A stretch of 64,000 bases of DNA from Trileptium ribeirensis. Its lineage: Eukaryota > Nematoda > Enoplea > Enoplida > Thoracostomopsidae. A model generated the notes under the pieces. The model saw nothing but the letters and a program-made list of their open reading frames with translations, was not told the DNA's origin and did not search any database. Positions 14,100 to 25,500 of this stretch are shown here, piece by piece. The DNA is taken from contig JASANE010029411.1 of NCBI GenBank assembly GCA_030248225.1, positions 60,729 to 124,728 of the forward strand, read 5' to 3'. Both the position numbers and the translations under genes were made by a program. Numbering within the stretch: the first letter of the stretch is position 1; every line of letters begins with the position of its first letter.

Positions 14100-15628
14100 T
14101 CACTAAAATTCGAAAATACCACATTTGGAAACGATAAACATAGATATTTGACACATACCAGAATGTGTGTAACTGTAATATAAATATTTCAACACCTTCA
14201 GGTTGCTGGTGTACGACGCTGTTGGTGGAGGTTCACATGTATCGATCTTTCTGAGTACACACTCGAAATCCACGTATATGACATATGGTGCACGTTGCAT
14301 ACGGTGAATATTTGTGAATTCGAGTGTTGAATTGGGTGGGGAACTTCGACACGCGACGGTTTGTCATTGCGACAACGCTTCACATGTTCTTTGCGTTGTT
14401 CTTCGCTATAACATGGAACAAGACACTTATCGCAAAAGTAGAGTTTGCCTTTATTTCGTCGCTGTGTATTTAAAAGAGAGTCCAAACTACGAACCAAGCA
14501 ATAATGTTCTTTGTAGAGAAGGAGATGCACATAGTTTTCGTGTTCAGTGTTTGATATAAATAGTGGGTATATGACGCCGCCATCCTCCAAACCATACACG
14601 TTAGTTGCAATGCTGTTCTGCCGCTCGAATCGAGGGACATCTTTAATGTTGACTGGATACGTGATTCCGTCCATATTGAGTTCTTGAACATATGATTTGT
14701 AGTTTCCAACACGCTCCGGGTGCTGCTTGTAGTCTAGTGGGTGTAGCGCCGCCAACACTGACCATAAAAAGCATTCGTTATCAACGTTCTGTATATTGAG
14801 GACTGCGTGTTTGTTACGGATGGACGCTGGAAGATCCTGGTATGATGATCTTCATAGGGGTCTATAAGTGCTAATGTGGACGTCTTGAAGTATCCAACCG
14901 GAACCTCTTGATTCAAAGTCTCCCATTTTCTTGATCAATTCGGTGAAGACATGTGTCATTTCATCCATAGTGTTTGATCCTGGTAGAATCGTTCGCACTT
15001 TGTTGTTAAAATGTGCCGTCATTGTTGCTCCATCCAACTGTTTGAACACACACTGTACGCTGATCCATAGCTTGATCCCGTGGTGACTTTGCTGCTGAAC
15101 TAGTTTCTCCAACGTTGCTCGCGACAGTTTAAGGAACACTGTAAGATCATCCATTTCGTTCTTGGGTACGATGTAATAGCTCCGAATGTACCCTTTGAGC
15201 GCTTTGATCTATTGGTGTAGAGTGACCTCATCAGTTTGATCCACGACATTTGATCGCTGCCAACATCCATTGATACTGTTTGCCATTGTCAATATATCGT
15301 CAAGAACATCCTCTGTACGTCTTGCTTTGACTGTAGGTTCATGTTGCACAGCAAAATCCCCGGATCGCTTTGTGGTTTTCATCGATTGTTGTTGCTGTTG
15401 TTGAATCTTTGGATCCACACAAGTCTTGTCCACGCTATTCGCTTGCTTACTTGATGAGGTTTGTCCGTGCCACCGTTTTATATGACGGGTGAGTGCATCC
15501 TTGCGTGAGAACAATTGTCCGCACTGCTTGCATTTGATTTCTATTGCCTGGTGAACACTGTTGATGTGTCGAACCATATGATCACGTCGGGTGAACTTCA
15601 TGTTGCATAAGTTGCAAATAAATGCCAT
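14100..15628 (-). pseudogene. Maverick/Polinton-type family B DNA polymerase, N-terminal part, broken
   Basis: This is a replication polymerase fragment of a self-synthesising DNA transposon. From the 5' end it carries two C2H2 fingers (CNLCNMKF...HINSVH and CKQCGQLF...HIKRWH), a spacer, a block ending SRGSGW, a block starting ECFLWSVLAALHP, a further Cys/His motif (CDKCLVPC...HVKRC), and the exonuclease I motif YVIYVDFECVLRK. The fingers, middle and Cys/His blocks share one frame but are broken: a nonsense codon at 15209-15211, a pair of compensating frameshifts near 14872 and 14845, and another frameshift near 14330. Similarity stops near 14205, just after the exonuclease motif, so most of the exonuclease domain and all of the polymerase domain are missing. 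No integrase, protease or capsid genes lie nearby. It is a dead, truncated copy. The family assignment is from recognition, not from a search. Confidence 0.82.
15460..15628 (-). other. Paired C2H2 zinc fingers at the start of the polymerase fragment
   Basis: The two fingers begin at residues 5 and 33. Each has C-x2-C followed by H-x4-H. Together they form the N-terminal DNA-binding part of the broken polymerase above. Confidence 0.8.
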
Positions 15629-16431
15629 GCTTTTAAGAGTTTATCCGGACTTTTTAATAAAATTAGTCACTAATTAATAGTTTTTGTATTATGGTACTAA
15701 AATGAGAGAGTGAGATGTAAGAAACAACCGTTTTCGATAAACACAAATGACACAATGACCAATTTTCACATTTGCACCGCTTTATATACCTTTGCGGGAG
15801 TGGGTAAACAGAAATCTAGCGTGAGTAGGTAACAAATTTAACAGTTAAGAGGGGTAAGTACCGTCGTGTGTAACCCTAATATATCCTATACATATGCAAA
15901 CACAACCATGTATGACTTGGTAACATGAAAACAAATATAATAAATGTTTACTATCGTTGATTACGAGCACGTGAATATGTCTAATTATTTATAGATTCAC
16001 CAAGTATTTTCCCTAAAGGTAACCAGAGCATCACTATTATCTATATTGTTAAGCGTGCTTAAAAACTACAACTGATATGTTTAGCTTCTATATAATTAGC
16101 AATACACATATAACACCTACATAATTATCAATTTTGAAATTACTATTCAAAAACTCGAAAACGGACAAAATTCAACTCCGTTGTAGATATGAAATTCCAG
16201 AAAAATGGGGTATGACCCTCTCTTACTGTGCGCGGAGCTGTTAGCAGTGGTGGGGCTGCGTACCGAGCAACCTAACCAAAAAATTAAACGTGTTTAATAA
16301 AAACACCTCCGCTCTGCTATAGAACTAAATGAGCTCTTCCCTTCTGCATGCTACCTTTTATAGGACATCGACGCTCAAGCCGCGTCATTAATGACGTCAT
16401 TATCATCATCATATTCACAACTACAACACAG

Positions 16432-16600
16432 CAGGGGCGTAGCCAAGGTGCGCTTGGGAGTGGGTGTGCGTCCCCACCCCTCCGTACAACCATCCAGGAG
16501 ATATAAGCTGTACCCCCTCAAGAAGAATGCTTTTACACTCATCATTTCTTCAAGCAGACCCGGTGCCACCCCGTGGAGAAGTTTCTGCCCTTGGCTATGC
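16432..16600. mobile_element. hAT-like MITE remnant
   Basis: The left end is CAGGGGCGTAGCCAAGG and the right end CCTTGGCTATGC is its partial inverse. AACACAG flanks both sides (16425-16431 and 16601-16607). The CAGGGGCG end is typical of hAT elements. The right terminus has lost a few bases. Confidence 0.7.
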
Positions 16601-18840
16601 AACACAGTAACACACACAATAATAACAATCATATAAATACACATAATCACATTATTTCCTTAGTTGACAGCCGTTGCACAATTACGCTTCTAGAGACGAC
16701 TAATTTAATTAATTTTATATGGTTTATGTGAATAAATTATTAATGCGTTTCATATTACATCATTGCACATATAACAAACACACAATCGATAGCAACAAAC
16801 ACCAAGAAATTCCAGCAAGATTTGTTGAATATGTTAAATATGCTCAGATTTGTTCAATATGTCTACTATATATATTATTTCATGCTCATTTCAGGCCCTG
16901 CTGCCATAATTCCACCTTTTGGAAAAAATTTAAGATAAAGTAGTATAAAATTTTATAATTTTGCCCTTACAAACTCTAAATAACGCTGCTAGAGTGAAAA
17001 GGCAAAAAATTAAACACTTTATATATTCGTCTCTAGGTGCGTCGTCATTATAAATAATTTCGTCAGCCCCATGGAGGAAATCGTTTTAGTAGATCGTGGT
17101 ATAGTGTAATAACGGTGACGCAGCTGCATGGCGCAACTTCCTAAAACCATGCCCTTACGACCCCGGCTATCATAACCTCAAGGGCGGACGCTAAGTTGTG
17201 AATTTTAACCACCTTTCTTGGTCAGACCCAAGAAGTTACGGAGCTTAGCAGGCCGCAGGCGCGCTTCACGGGGTGTGTTCGGACCCCGCCCGATTGGTTG
17301 CGCACGTGTCTAGTATCCTGGTATGATCGCTGAGGTCCCCCGCTCACAGGTCATAATGTCAAACCGATATTCCCTGTCTTAACCTAGCGGAAGTTGTTTT
17401 TGTCTAGCGTAGATTAAAGAAAAATGCGTGATGAGTTGGGTTTTGTAAGGTAAATTTTGAGTTTTACTCAGTGTATCCTCAGCAGAACACTTAATCCGTT
17501 GTAGCCATGTGGCCCCCACAGGGTTCCGACACGCCCTGGAATGTTTAACGTCGGAATCTTAAGAACCTAATTGTGTTAATATCGGGTGAGAAAGTTTTCC
17601 TAGTAAATTTTTATCTTTCGTGCGAGTGTGACTATCAAGCCAGTAAAATCGATAAGTAACTCGGTGGACCACTCTCGCCGTAACACCATTACACAAACAG
17701 TTCAGTCTGGGCGGCGGACCGCTCGTGTCAGGGCTTGAGGTATTTGCGTCCGCAAGCCGTGGCACGAAGGGTCGGCCTGTCCAATTGGACGTCCTTATCA
17801 CGCTAAGAATCCAATAACACGGGACACGTCAAATGATTTTCAAGATTTATTTCTAAAGTATAATACAGCATCAAAACGTAGACGGGCAACCGAGGCATCA
17901 TCCTAATCAATAAAGATTGACATCGTCGTATCCGTTCATTCCCTCGTCTATGTCCACAAAGGAAGCGGGGCGATGCATGCGAATGCGTTCCCAGAAATAC
18001 CGGACCAAAATCTGGAACCGAGACGTCCGCGGTGGAACGTTAACAATCAGCTATAGCTCGGGTTACGCGTTCTGGCGTGCTTCGAAATTCGCTCTTGATA
18101 GCGCGCGGCGTTATACTCACTTAGAAGACTGTGCGGGGATGGGAGGTCTCATTGTCATCGAGAGGCTTCCATAGAAGAGGGGCATGAATCGGGGCACGAG
18201 TATGAATGCGGCCATACGGAGAAGGTCAAGGCATGATTACATTACTGAAAATCTATGGTACAAGTCATTACGCAGCGATGGATCACCAATTAACTCTAAG
18301 GCCAGCAACCGAGTATTAATGATCGTTGCATTACAAGCGAGGCACCAACATACTAGTCAGATACAAAAACTCCGTCCGGCGTGCCTTCCTTGCCCATTAA
18401 ATCCTGACTAGCGTCCTTATCGAATCTCTCGCAGCGTTTCGTCCTCAAAACAAACTTTTGCACTAATTTCTAATTGCTTATGTCACAGTGTCTCCATTTC
18501 TCCAGCCGCGGGTTGAGTACCCCAAGTCCCTGAAATTCACGTGGGATTAGCACACTTGGGCAATTTCTTAGGCGACCAAAGTCACTGTTCTAGTCGTTTC
18601 GAATGGGCGTTTACGCCTAGTCTATAGTCGGGACCAGGTCTGCACCGTGGGGTGCGGTTTGGTCTTGGCGTAGGGGATACGGGGCGTTTCGCCCTCGGTC
18701 ACGTCTGCGTCCCTGTTTTGGCGGTTGTTTCTTTGGTTGGTTTCTCTCTCCTTTCTTTTCTTGCTTTGGTTCTTTTGTTTCCTGTGTCGCCGTTGTCTTT
18801 GCTTTGCCGTCCTCTCTCTATCGTACTCGTTTTAAGATCC
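16601..18840. other. No gene seen
   Basis: Open frames at 17.5-18.4 kb have no recognised domain. A pyrimidine-rich run occurs at 18715-18830. Confidence 0.5.
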
Positions 18841-18845
18841 TAGCA

Positions 18846-18905
18846 CACTGTACGCATCGAAAGTGTACAGTGCCTCGACTGCACTAGCGAAATTGTGCAG
18901 TCGAG
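18846..18905. other. Two adjacent perfect hairpins
   Basis: Stem 1 is CACTGTAC (18846-18853) with GTACAGTG (18865-18872). Stem 2 is CTCGACTGCAC (18874-18884) with GTGCAGTCGAG (18895-18905). The loops (10-11 nt) resemble each other (GCATCGAAA, TAGCGAAA). They lie just before the tRNA-like sequence. Confidence 0.8.
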
Positions 18906-18936
18906 TTATCACTAAAATTTTAATGAATTTTCTCAG

Positions 18937-19015
18937 AACTCGATAGTCGAGTGGTTAATACTGACAGACCTGCAGCGGACTTGAATCCTCCGTGCAGGAT
19001 CGAATCTTAGCAAGG
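18937..19015 (+). other. tRNA-like sequence with pol III boxes, degenerate
   Basis: A box A-like TAGTCGAGTGGTTAA at 18944-18958 and a box B-like AGGATCGAATCTT at 18996-19008 are spaced as in tRNA genes. CCTGCA/TGCAGG can form a stem between them. I could not fold a full cloverleaf, so this is a tRNA pseudogene or tRNA-derived SINE head rather than a functional tRNA. Confidence 0.3.
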
Positions 19016-20289
19016 GAAAATGAAAAAGGAGAGAGAGAAACGACAAAAATCGAGGCAAGGGCATACATAGTACATAGCCTAACGAGCAACTAGTGATAAA
19101 AATAGAAAACGGCTTAAACTCAGCGATCAAGTCGCTCCAAAAAGAAAACGGGGTTTTGCACTTGCTTGGTTTGGGGCCAAAATGATTCGCGAAAGGTCGC
19201 GATTTTGCTCAGTTAAATTGGGAGTAGGGCGAGTCCATTTTGGGCATTGAGCAGTCCAACGTGCCTTTGAGAGCGTTTATTGTGGGCGAGTTCCAGTCTT
19301 TAGCCATGCCGTCGGTTCATTTTGGGAAGCAAGCGGTATCCTCCGTCCTACTGTTAAGCTTAACCACGGGTGCGTGTTATACGGAACGTCAGTAAACTTA
19401 ATAATCGGACTAAGTCGATTTCGACGTAAACCTGGTGGAGCGAGCACCTAGTAAGTTTGGTCGTGCGGAGCTGTCGAGGACTCGCGAAGTCAGTAGTTGG
19501 ACCGTATGCGGCTGGTATTAACCGTCTTGCTGGCGAACAAATCGAATACTGGCGAAGTCGTGTAAAGATTGCATTAAAAATCACTCCTTTCGGAGTGCCA
19601 ACACCTTACGCTCAAGATAAGGTCCTTAGAATTTGTTTAGTCTTTTCCATGTTCCCCAAATTTTCTTAGCTCGGTCGATAAATGAAATTTTGGGGCTTTC
19701 TAAAGCCCGACGGAGGCTAATCCTCCGTCCCTAACTGCGACGTCAGTCCGGGCTCAAGCAGCGGCATGAGCATCGAACGGTCCACTAAGCTAGAAATTTA
19801 TAAACCATAGCCACAATCAGAAACAAGCAAGAAATTCCCTATGGTTTTGAGATGAACTTTTACCGTGGTCAGCTCAGGAAAATTCGACAGCCCTAACTCA
19901 AGAGGAATAAATCGTGTAAAAGCATGGACGAGAGGCGTCCGTTTTGATTTGATTTGCCTATGACCACGGGGAATCAGAAGGACTTCGGTTACTGTGTTCA
20001 CAACTTAATACCCCCCGTGCAATCACTCGACCTGTCCGAAACGGAACTCGACTATAGGAGGAACATGCAAAAGTGGGGTCAGCTGACGGGTAAAACTAAG
20101 ACGTCCTCCGACGGGCGTCTAGTCAAGCTGTCGATGGTAAACTTGCGCGACCACTGCTCAAATAACAAGGATCTGTTACATTTTGACTTTGGGAAAATAA
20201 ACCCCATACGCCTGGTTCTTCTCCTCACTTACAATATTCGGTCCGGGACGGCAACTGCCAGTCCCCTTCCGCGAGACAGAAGGCGTCTA

Positions 20290-20500
20290 CGCGGGTCCTC
20301 CGTCGGCCGAATTCCATTCCAAACGCCAATCGAAAACAAACGAAAGAAAGCACGGGAAAGCAAACTCGTTGCGAAATAAATACGATAAACATAAGCGTCG
20401 GAGCCGGTCAGTAGAGTCGACCGAACTCCGCGCTGCCGAAGTCGAACTGATTCCAAGAGACGACGCGGTAGTCGTCGCCTCAAAATTTTTGCCTATATTG
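20290..20500. repeat. Dispersed repeat, copy 2
   Basis: See 3050-3290. The purine-rich AAACGAAAGAAAGC part precedes the shared GCGCTGCCGAAG core here too. Confidence 0.45.
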
Positions 20501-21095
20501 AAAGATAGCGATTTTGTCGCCATCCAATCGGAGAGGATCTTTTAACGCCCACTTTTTCGAGTTCAAACCCAGGCGCCCAATCGAAAAATTCCCAAGATTT
20601 TGATTTTGACAGCTATCGTAAACCCTGGGTCCCCTTTAGAGAGAGTCGGCTTCAATCGAAATCGCCGACATCAAATTTGAACCCTCCGAATACTCGGAGG
20701 TCGACCATCTGTGAGTTTTCTCCCAAAATCTCAGATTTTACCCCATCTGTATTCCCAAATTCTTCTCAGAAACTTATCCAAAATCCATTACTCAGATCTT
20801 TTAAACCTCTTACCTAACTTAGATTGGTCGTTATCCCCCAAATGTTCCACGAAAACGGTTAAATCGCCCGTCAAATTTAAAATTTCAAACCAAGCTTGGT
20901 ACATAAACATGCTTGAAGTAAGCTGGAATCTATCTTTTTTGTGTCTTCTTGTCCTCATTCATCAAATTTTCCCCCAGCTAACTCGCCGATTTGAGGTCAA
21001 ATTCCAGCTATTTGGCGAGTTAGCTGCCTCATTCATCCCTTAATTAAGCTTATTTAGAGGCCATCTGGGGCTAAATTTCACCGCCCTATCCATGG

Positions 21096-21122
21096 ATAAA
21101 CGTGCAAACATTGCACGTTTAT
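21096..21122. other. 12-bp perfect hairpin with 3-nt loop
   Basis: ATAAACGTGCAA and its inverse TTGCACGTTTAT are separated by ACA. There is no run of T after it, so it is not a terminator. Its role is unknown. Confidence 0.8.
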
Positions 21123-21949
21123 ATGTAGGCTTACAAGATAAAGCCAAACATTCCTAGCATTCCTAGCTGAATTTCAAATATCCCGACAGGGCGTCCTTAG
21201 ACGTCCCGGAGGGGGGAACCGAAGGTAGGAATGGGGTTATTTCGTGTACTGGGGCGCAGCACATTCCTAAGTACCTCGTGATCTATCCGGGGTCCTATTC
21301 AGGGACTCCCGGAGCCCATGGGAGGGCCCTAAACCTACCCACCGTCTTTCCAATTCCTATGCGTCCAGTACGTCCGTAAAACTCATGAATTTAACGTCGT
21401 TTTGTACGTCTTGTCCCTATGCGTCCTGTTTTTTTGTCATATTCCTATATGCTACATATATATATACAATATCTATATCCATATATACATACACATACAA
21501 TACTCATGAGCACACACTACACATGAGACACACAGGCGACCTGAGCGACAGAAAGGTCGCTCAAGTTCACACTAGAAACACGCAGAACCGCAACAACAAC
21601 AACAACATCAGCACAACCACACAGCAACCACAAGAACAAGGACACACACACAATACAACCACGGCGACAGCAGCAGCGACAACCGACCAAAGAAGTCGGT
21701 TAGAGAGAGTGAAAAAGAAAAAGGAAAAACGGAAAAGAAAGGGCACGGGAAGGGAGTCGGGACAGGGGGTTCCCGAGGAAATTTCGAGGGGCTGGGGCGA
21801 AATTCGGTTCCAGGACGAAGAACGGGGCCGAACGATGCCAAACACGAGGGGGGTAGACGCAGTAGCGGGTCGGAACCCGGTTTTGGGTTCCGACATGTAT
21901 TAGCATACGGGGTTTCAGCGGGCTCTCCCGCGCTAACGGTTGGGCGGAG

Positions 21950-22530
21950 CGACGTCCGCCGGGCATCGTTGAACTCGCCCTGGAAAGGCGATTCAAACGA
22001 AGGGTGTTTTCCCTGCCTTATCGGCAGCGGGTAGAGGGGCACTAAAATCACGACTGATAAAGAGAGTGTCGGTAATGGGGGGCGCGTTGTCGGCCGTCCC
22101 GGGTTAATGGGGCGACTGACGGAGACCCGCTGGGCATCGTTGAAGATGTCTCGATGTGGCGAATGCGATGAGGGGCGTTTTGCCTACTTTTGAGTTGGCG
22201 TTAAATATTCGGTTGGACTGTACCCACTTTCAGTCGGTATGCCAAATTGGGGGCCATTTGGCAGGTTATAACGGGCAAACGAGAGGTCGGACAAAGACCC
22301 GCCGGATATCGTTGTACTCGCCAAAAGCAGGCGAGTAGAATGAGTGGTCGCATGAGACTATTGGTGGTCAAGGGTCAAGTACGAAGTTGGCACAAGTTGA
22401 CGGAATTTTATGTTGAATTTTCGTGGTACATTGTGAAACAGCCAAATAAGTGACATAGCAGCGAGATGACAGGTCGGATCGAGACCCGTCTGGCCTCGTT
22501 AGATGTCTAAATGGGCAGGCTACTCGGAAA
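21950..22530. repeat. Degenerate tandem repeat of about 170-185 bp
   Basis: A GACCCGC(C/T)GG(G/A)CATCGTTG-like block recurs near 21958, 22130, 22300 and 22485, followed each time by a TCGCC/GATGTCT-like segment. The copies are strongly diverged. Confidence 0.5.
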
Positions 22531-25500
22531 CACGCGTACTCGCGATCGCTGGTCCGATGGTTACCAGAAAGACCAGTTGTTAACATGGTGATCAAGCAAT
22601 TTTGGGCGTCAACGGGACGTTATAAAAGAAAGGTTTTGATACGGTGGGGCGGAAAAATAGACACAGCGAGTCACGAGGATCAAGCAGTACACATATATAT
22701 GCATAACTATATTTCCATATAAGCCTAGGTTATTTCCACTCGGAACCATGGTCTCCAGCCAAACCTAGCGTAAGTATTGGCTGTTAATTGAATGTTTACC
22801 TGTTTGTCCCTAGAATATCTCAGGAGATCCTCCAGCAATTTGCGATGTTTCGAGCTCGCTCGAAAGCCCTGAAAATTCTCTACCGAAAAGTACTCGGGGC
22901 ATTTTCGGTAAATCTGAACCGTTGAACGGTTACGGGCCGATAAACAGGCCCAATGTCCGTTATTTCCGAATAGTCGGAAACTACCGTAACCCATTTATTT
23001 CAGCTTATTTCCTTGTGACCATTAGGCTATAGTTTGTTCGAACCAGGTAACACTGATAGTCTTGATTTTGATTACTTTCCGATCCCTTAGGTTGTCAAAG
23101 GCCTCCTATTCCCGGACGGTCATAATTTTGAAATTTTGATGGGGAAAATGGGGAGAAGTAGTCGAGTTCCGCTCGGGTTTTCTATCTTGGCCAGTTAAAC
23201 ATTCTCCTACCTTCCTCATCTTTTTGAGTTCATACAACTAGCCGAAGTGAAGCTTCTCTGGGCTCACCTGAGCCTGTCCCGAGATACAACAGATCATGCA
23301 ATGGCAACGGTTTACAAATACACGATAGATCGTACAATGGCAAAGGTTGCGCAAACGGCATAAATATAACAAAGGCAGAGCGCATAACAGTAAACAACAC
23401 ATTTATCGATAACCATGGCACCCTGCGATACATGAAAACTTTATTTCCTTAAACTCTGTCTGGAGCGATTTGAGGTACATTTGATCACTTTCAGCGCCGA
23501 AATCACGTAAAAGACGTAACGGGCCGGAACAGGCCTGTTACATAGGACCAACGTTTGTTTGTATCTACATGTATTTTGTTTATATATATAAAATATCTTC
23601 AACTCACATATACACATATCTCAGATATCTATATATGTATTTATATTTATGTGTGTAGTTATATAAAGTAGAAATATATACCAACACATATACACATATA
23701 TCCACCATCACCACCACCGGTCCCCACCGGTGGGGGGGGGTAAAACCCGCATTTTATATCTACTTATGGGGTTACCCCCTGACGCTCTAACCCACCCCAT
23801 GGATTGACAACCTCGCCCCCTCGGCAGTTCGCCCACCCCCACCCCGACGTCCGCTCATGAACGGTTGCCCCCTCCCGTGGAAAACCGAAGGCATCCCCCA
23901 AGGACTCGTCTGCTCCATGGAATTCTGACATCGAGCATATAATGTTAGCACACACTGTATGTATGACCAGATAACTGTATTAAAACTATCAGTATTATAC
24001 TTTATGGGTGAAAACGAGCTACAATTCTCTGGCTCGATTCGGATCTTCTTGACCCATGTCTGCTCCGCTCAGCTCTCGACGTAACCAAGATCAGTTCGGT
24101 TAGGCTATTCGATACGAGATTTATTCCCGTATGAGCCACACGAAACCAACCAGTGGGACATTGGGGCCGTCCCGTTGTTGCGATTACGCCTTGTCCTGGA
24201 GAGAAGTATCACAGCTTGAACGATTCTTCATAAGATTGCATTCTATGTACAATTTGATTAGACCCCGCTAATGAAAATAATGTGACACTAATGTAAGCCA
24301 TTTCCGTTGGGAAGCTGATTCATGTAATAAATATTTTTTTATTATACTCGAGCGGCATAAATTTCATTTATGTATTGTTTGAGTCAACTGGAAATCATTG
24401 TATTTTGCATATATTTCTTCTTTGCCGAATTTATAGGGTAAACTTGGGCAGAGTCGACACTTGAGATATATTAAGGCCACTATGAGTACATATTCTGTAC
24501 CCCTTCTACACGATTTTGACAACATGTAAATTTCGGTGATATCTAAGAAACCATCAGGGCAGTCATGCTATATATACACGAATGGTACATTATGGCATTT
24601 GACGATATACGAAAAATAGTTTTGTTTCAACGACAATGTAATGATTATACCGTTCGGGGCCGGAAGTTATAACGTTACTATAAAAAGCCTAGCTCAGTAT
24701 ATATCGAGGACGACGTACAAGGCTTTTTTACCTTTTATTCCCACGTCATCCCAGATACTTAACGCTAAAGCGTCCACAATAAAATCTACAAACAAGAATA
24801 ACGCGCAACGGTAGTGTATGAAAAATTGAGTTGCCCGTTCGAAACACCCGAGGCACCAAACCCTTTTCGTGCACATCGGGCGAGGTCTCCAACAAGCGGC
24901 GTCAACGGGACTTGTTTAATTTACTCATTACAACTGATGGGGCGTCACGTTGTAAAGCATTTTGAAGTTTTGGTCCCCGTATCATGCAGTGGTATACTTT
25001 ACTGTATAATAACAGATCTAAGTCTGCCCCCGAACACTCCGCGCTAACCATGTTCTTTTTTTAAACGATATAACGCCACTCAAGGTTACATGAGCCTGTA
25101 CACCAACCGGGATAAATTTGTTGAACGGAAACACAAAACTTGCACTTTGTGTCTCTCTGCTTACTGAACGAATTTATGAATGAATAAAGATTATACCGAA
25201 TTATATTTCAACAATAAAATTTTCTGAGTGGCGATGTCATCAGAAAACGTTTTCATCTGCGTTTTGCTTTGGCTTACGGAATGCTTCAAACAACGATGCT
25301 ATGAAAGATGATAGTCTTCGTGCTTATTAGTCTTTTGTGGTTCAGGCGTACTCTAAATGTTAATTTACCTTCTCCTATAAATGCCCTTATATGCCGTATA
25401 AACTTTGAGCAAACCTTTGCCGCATTCGTGGAATTGTTCGACTCCTTGACGTTAGCCACTACGCTTACTAAAAGCCGTGATTCGCTCCCTTAAAAACTTT

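Larger units (their letters stand above)
19016..21949. other. Palindrome-rich intergenic DNA
   Basis: Many short perfect stems occur, for example GACGGAGG/CCTCCGTC near 19709 and CCTCCGA/TCGGAGG near 20684. The 172-codon frame at 21385-21903 is low-complexity (N, T, Q, K/R runs) over CA-rich and purine-rich DNA and is not supported as a gene. Confidence 0.5.

Noticed and set aside
17160..17420. Possible 5S rRNA gene (AAGTTACGGAGCTTAGCAGG-like segment)
   Set aside because: Only a short stretch resembles 5S. The internal control region and pairing ends do not match.
21385..21903. 172-codon plus-strand frame
   Set aside because: Low-complexity residues over microsatellite-like CA-rich and purine-rich DNA, with no domain and no splice context.
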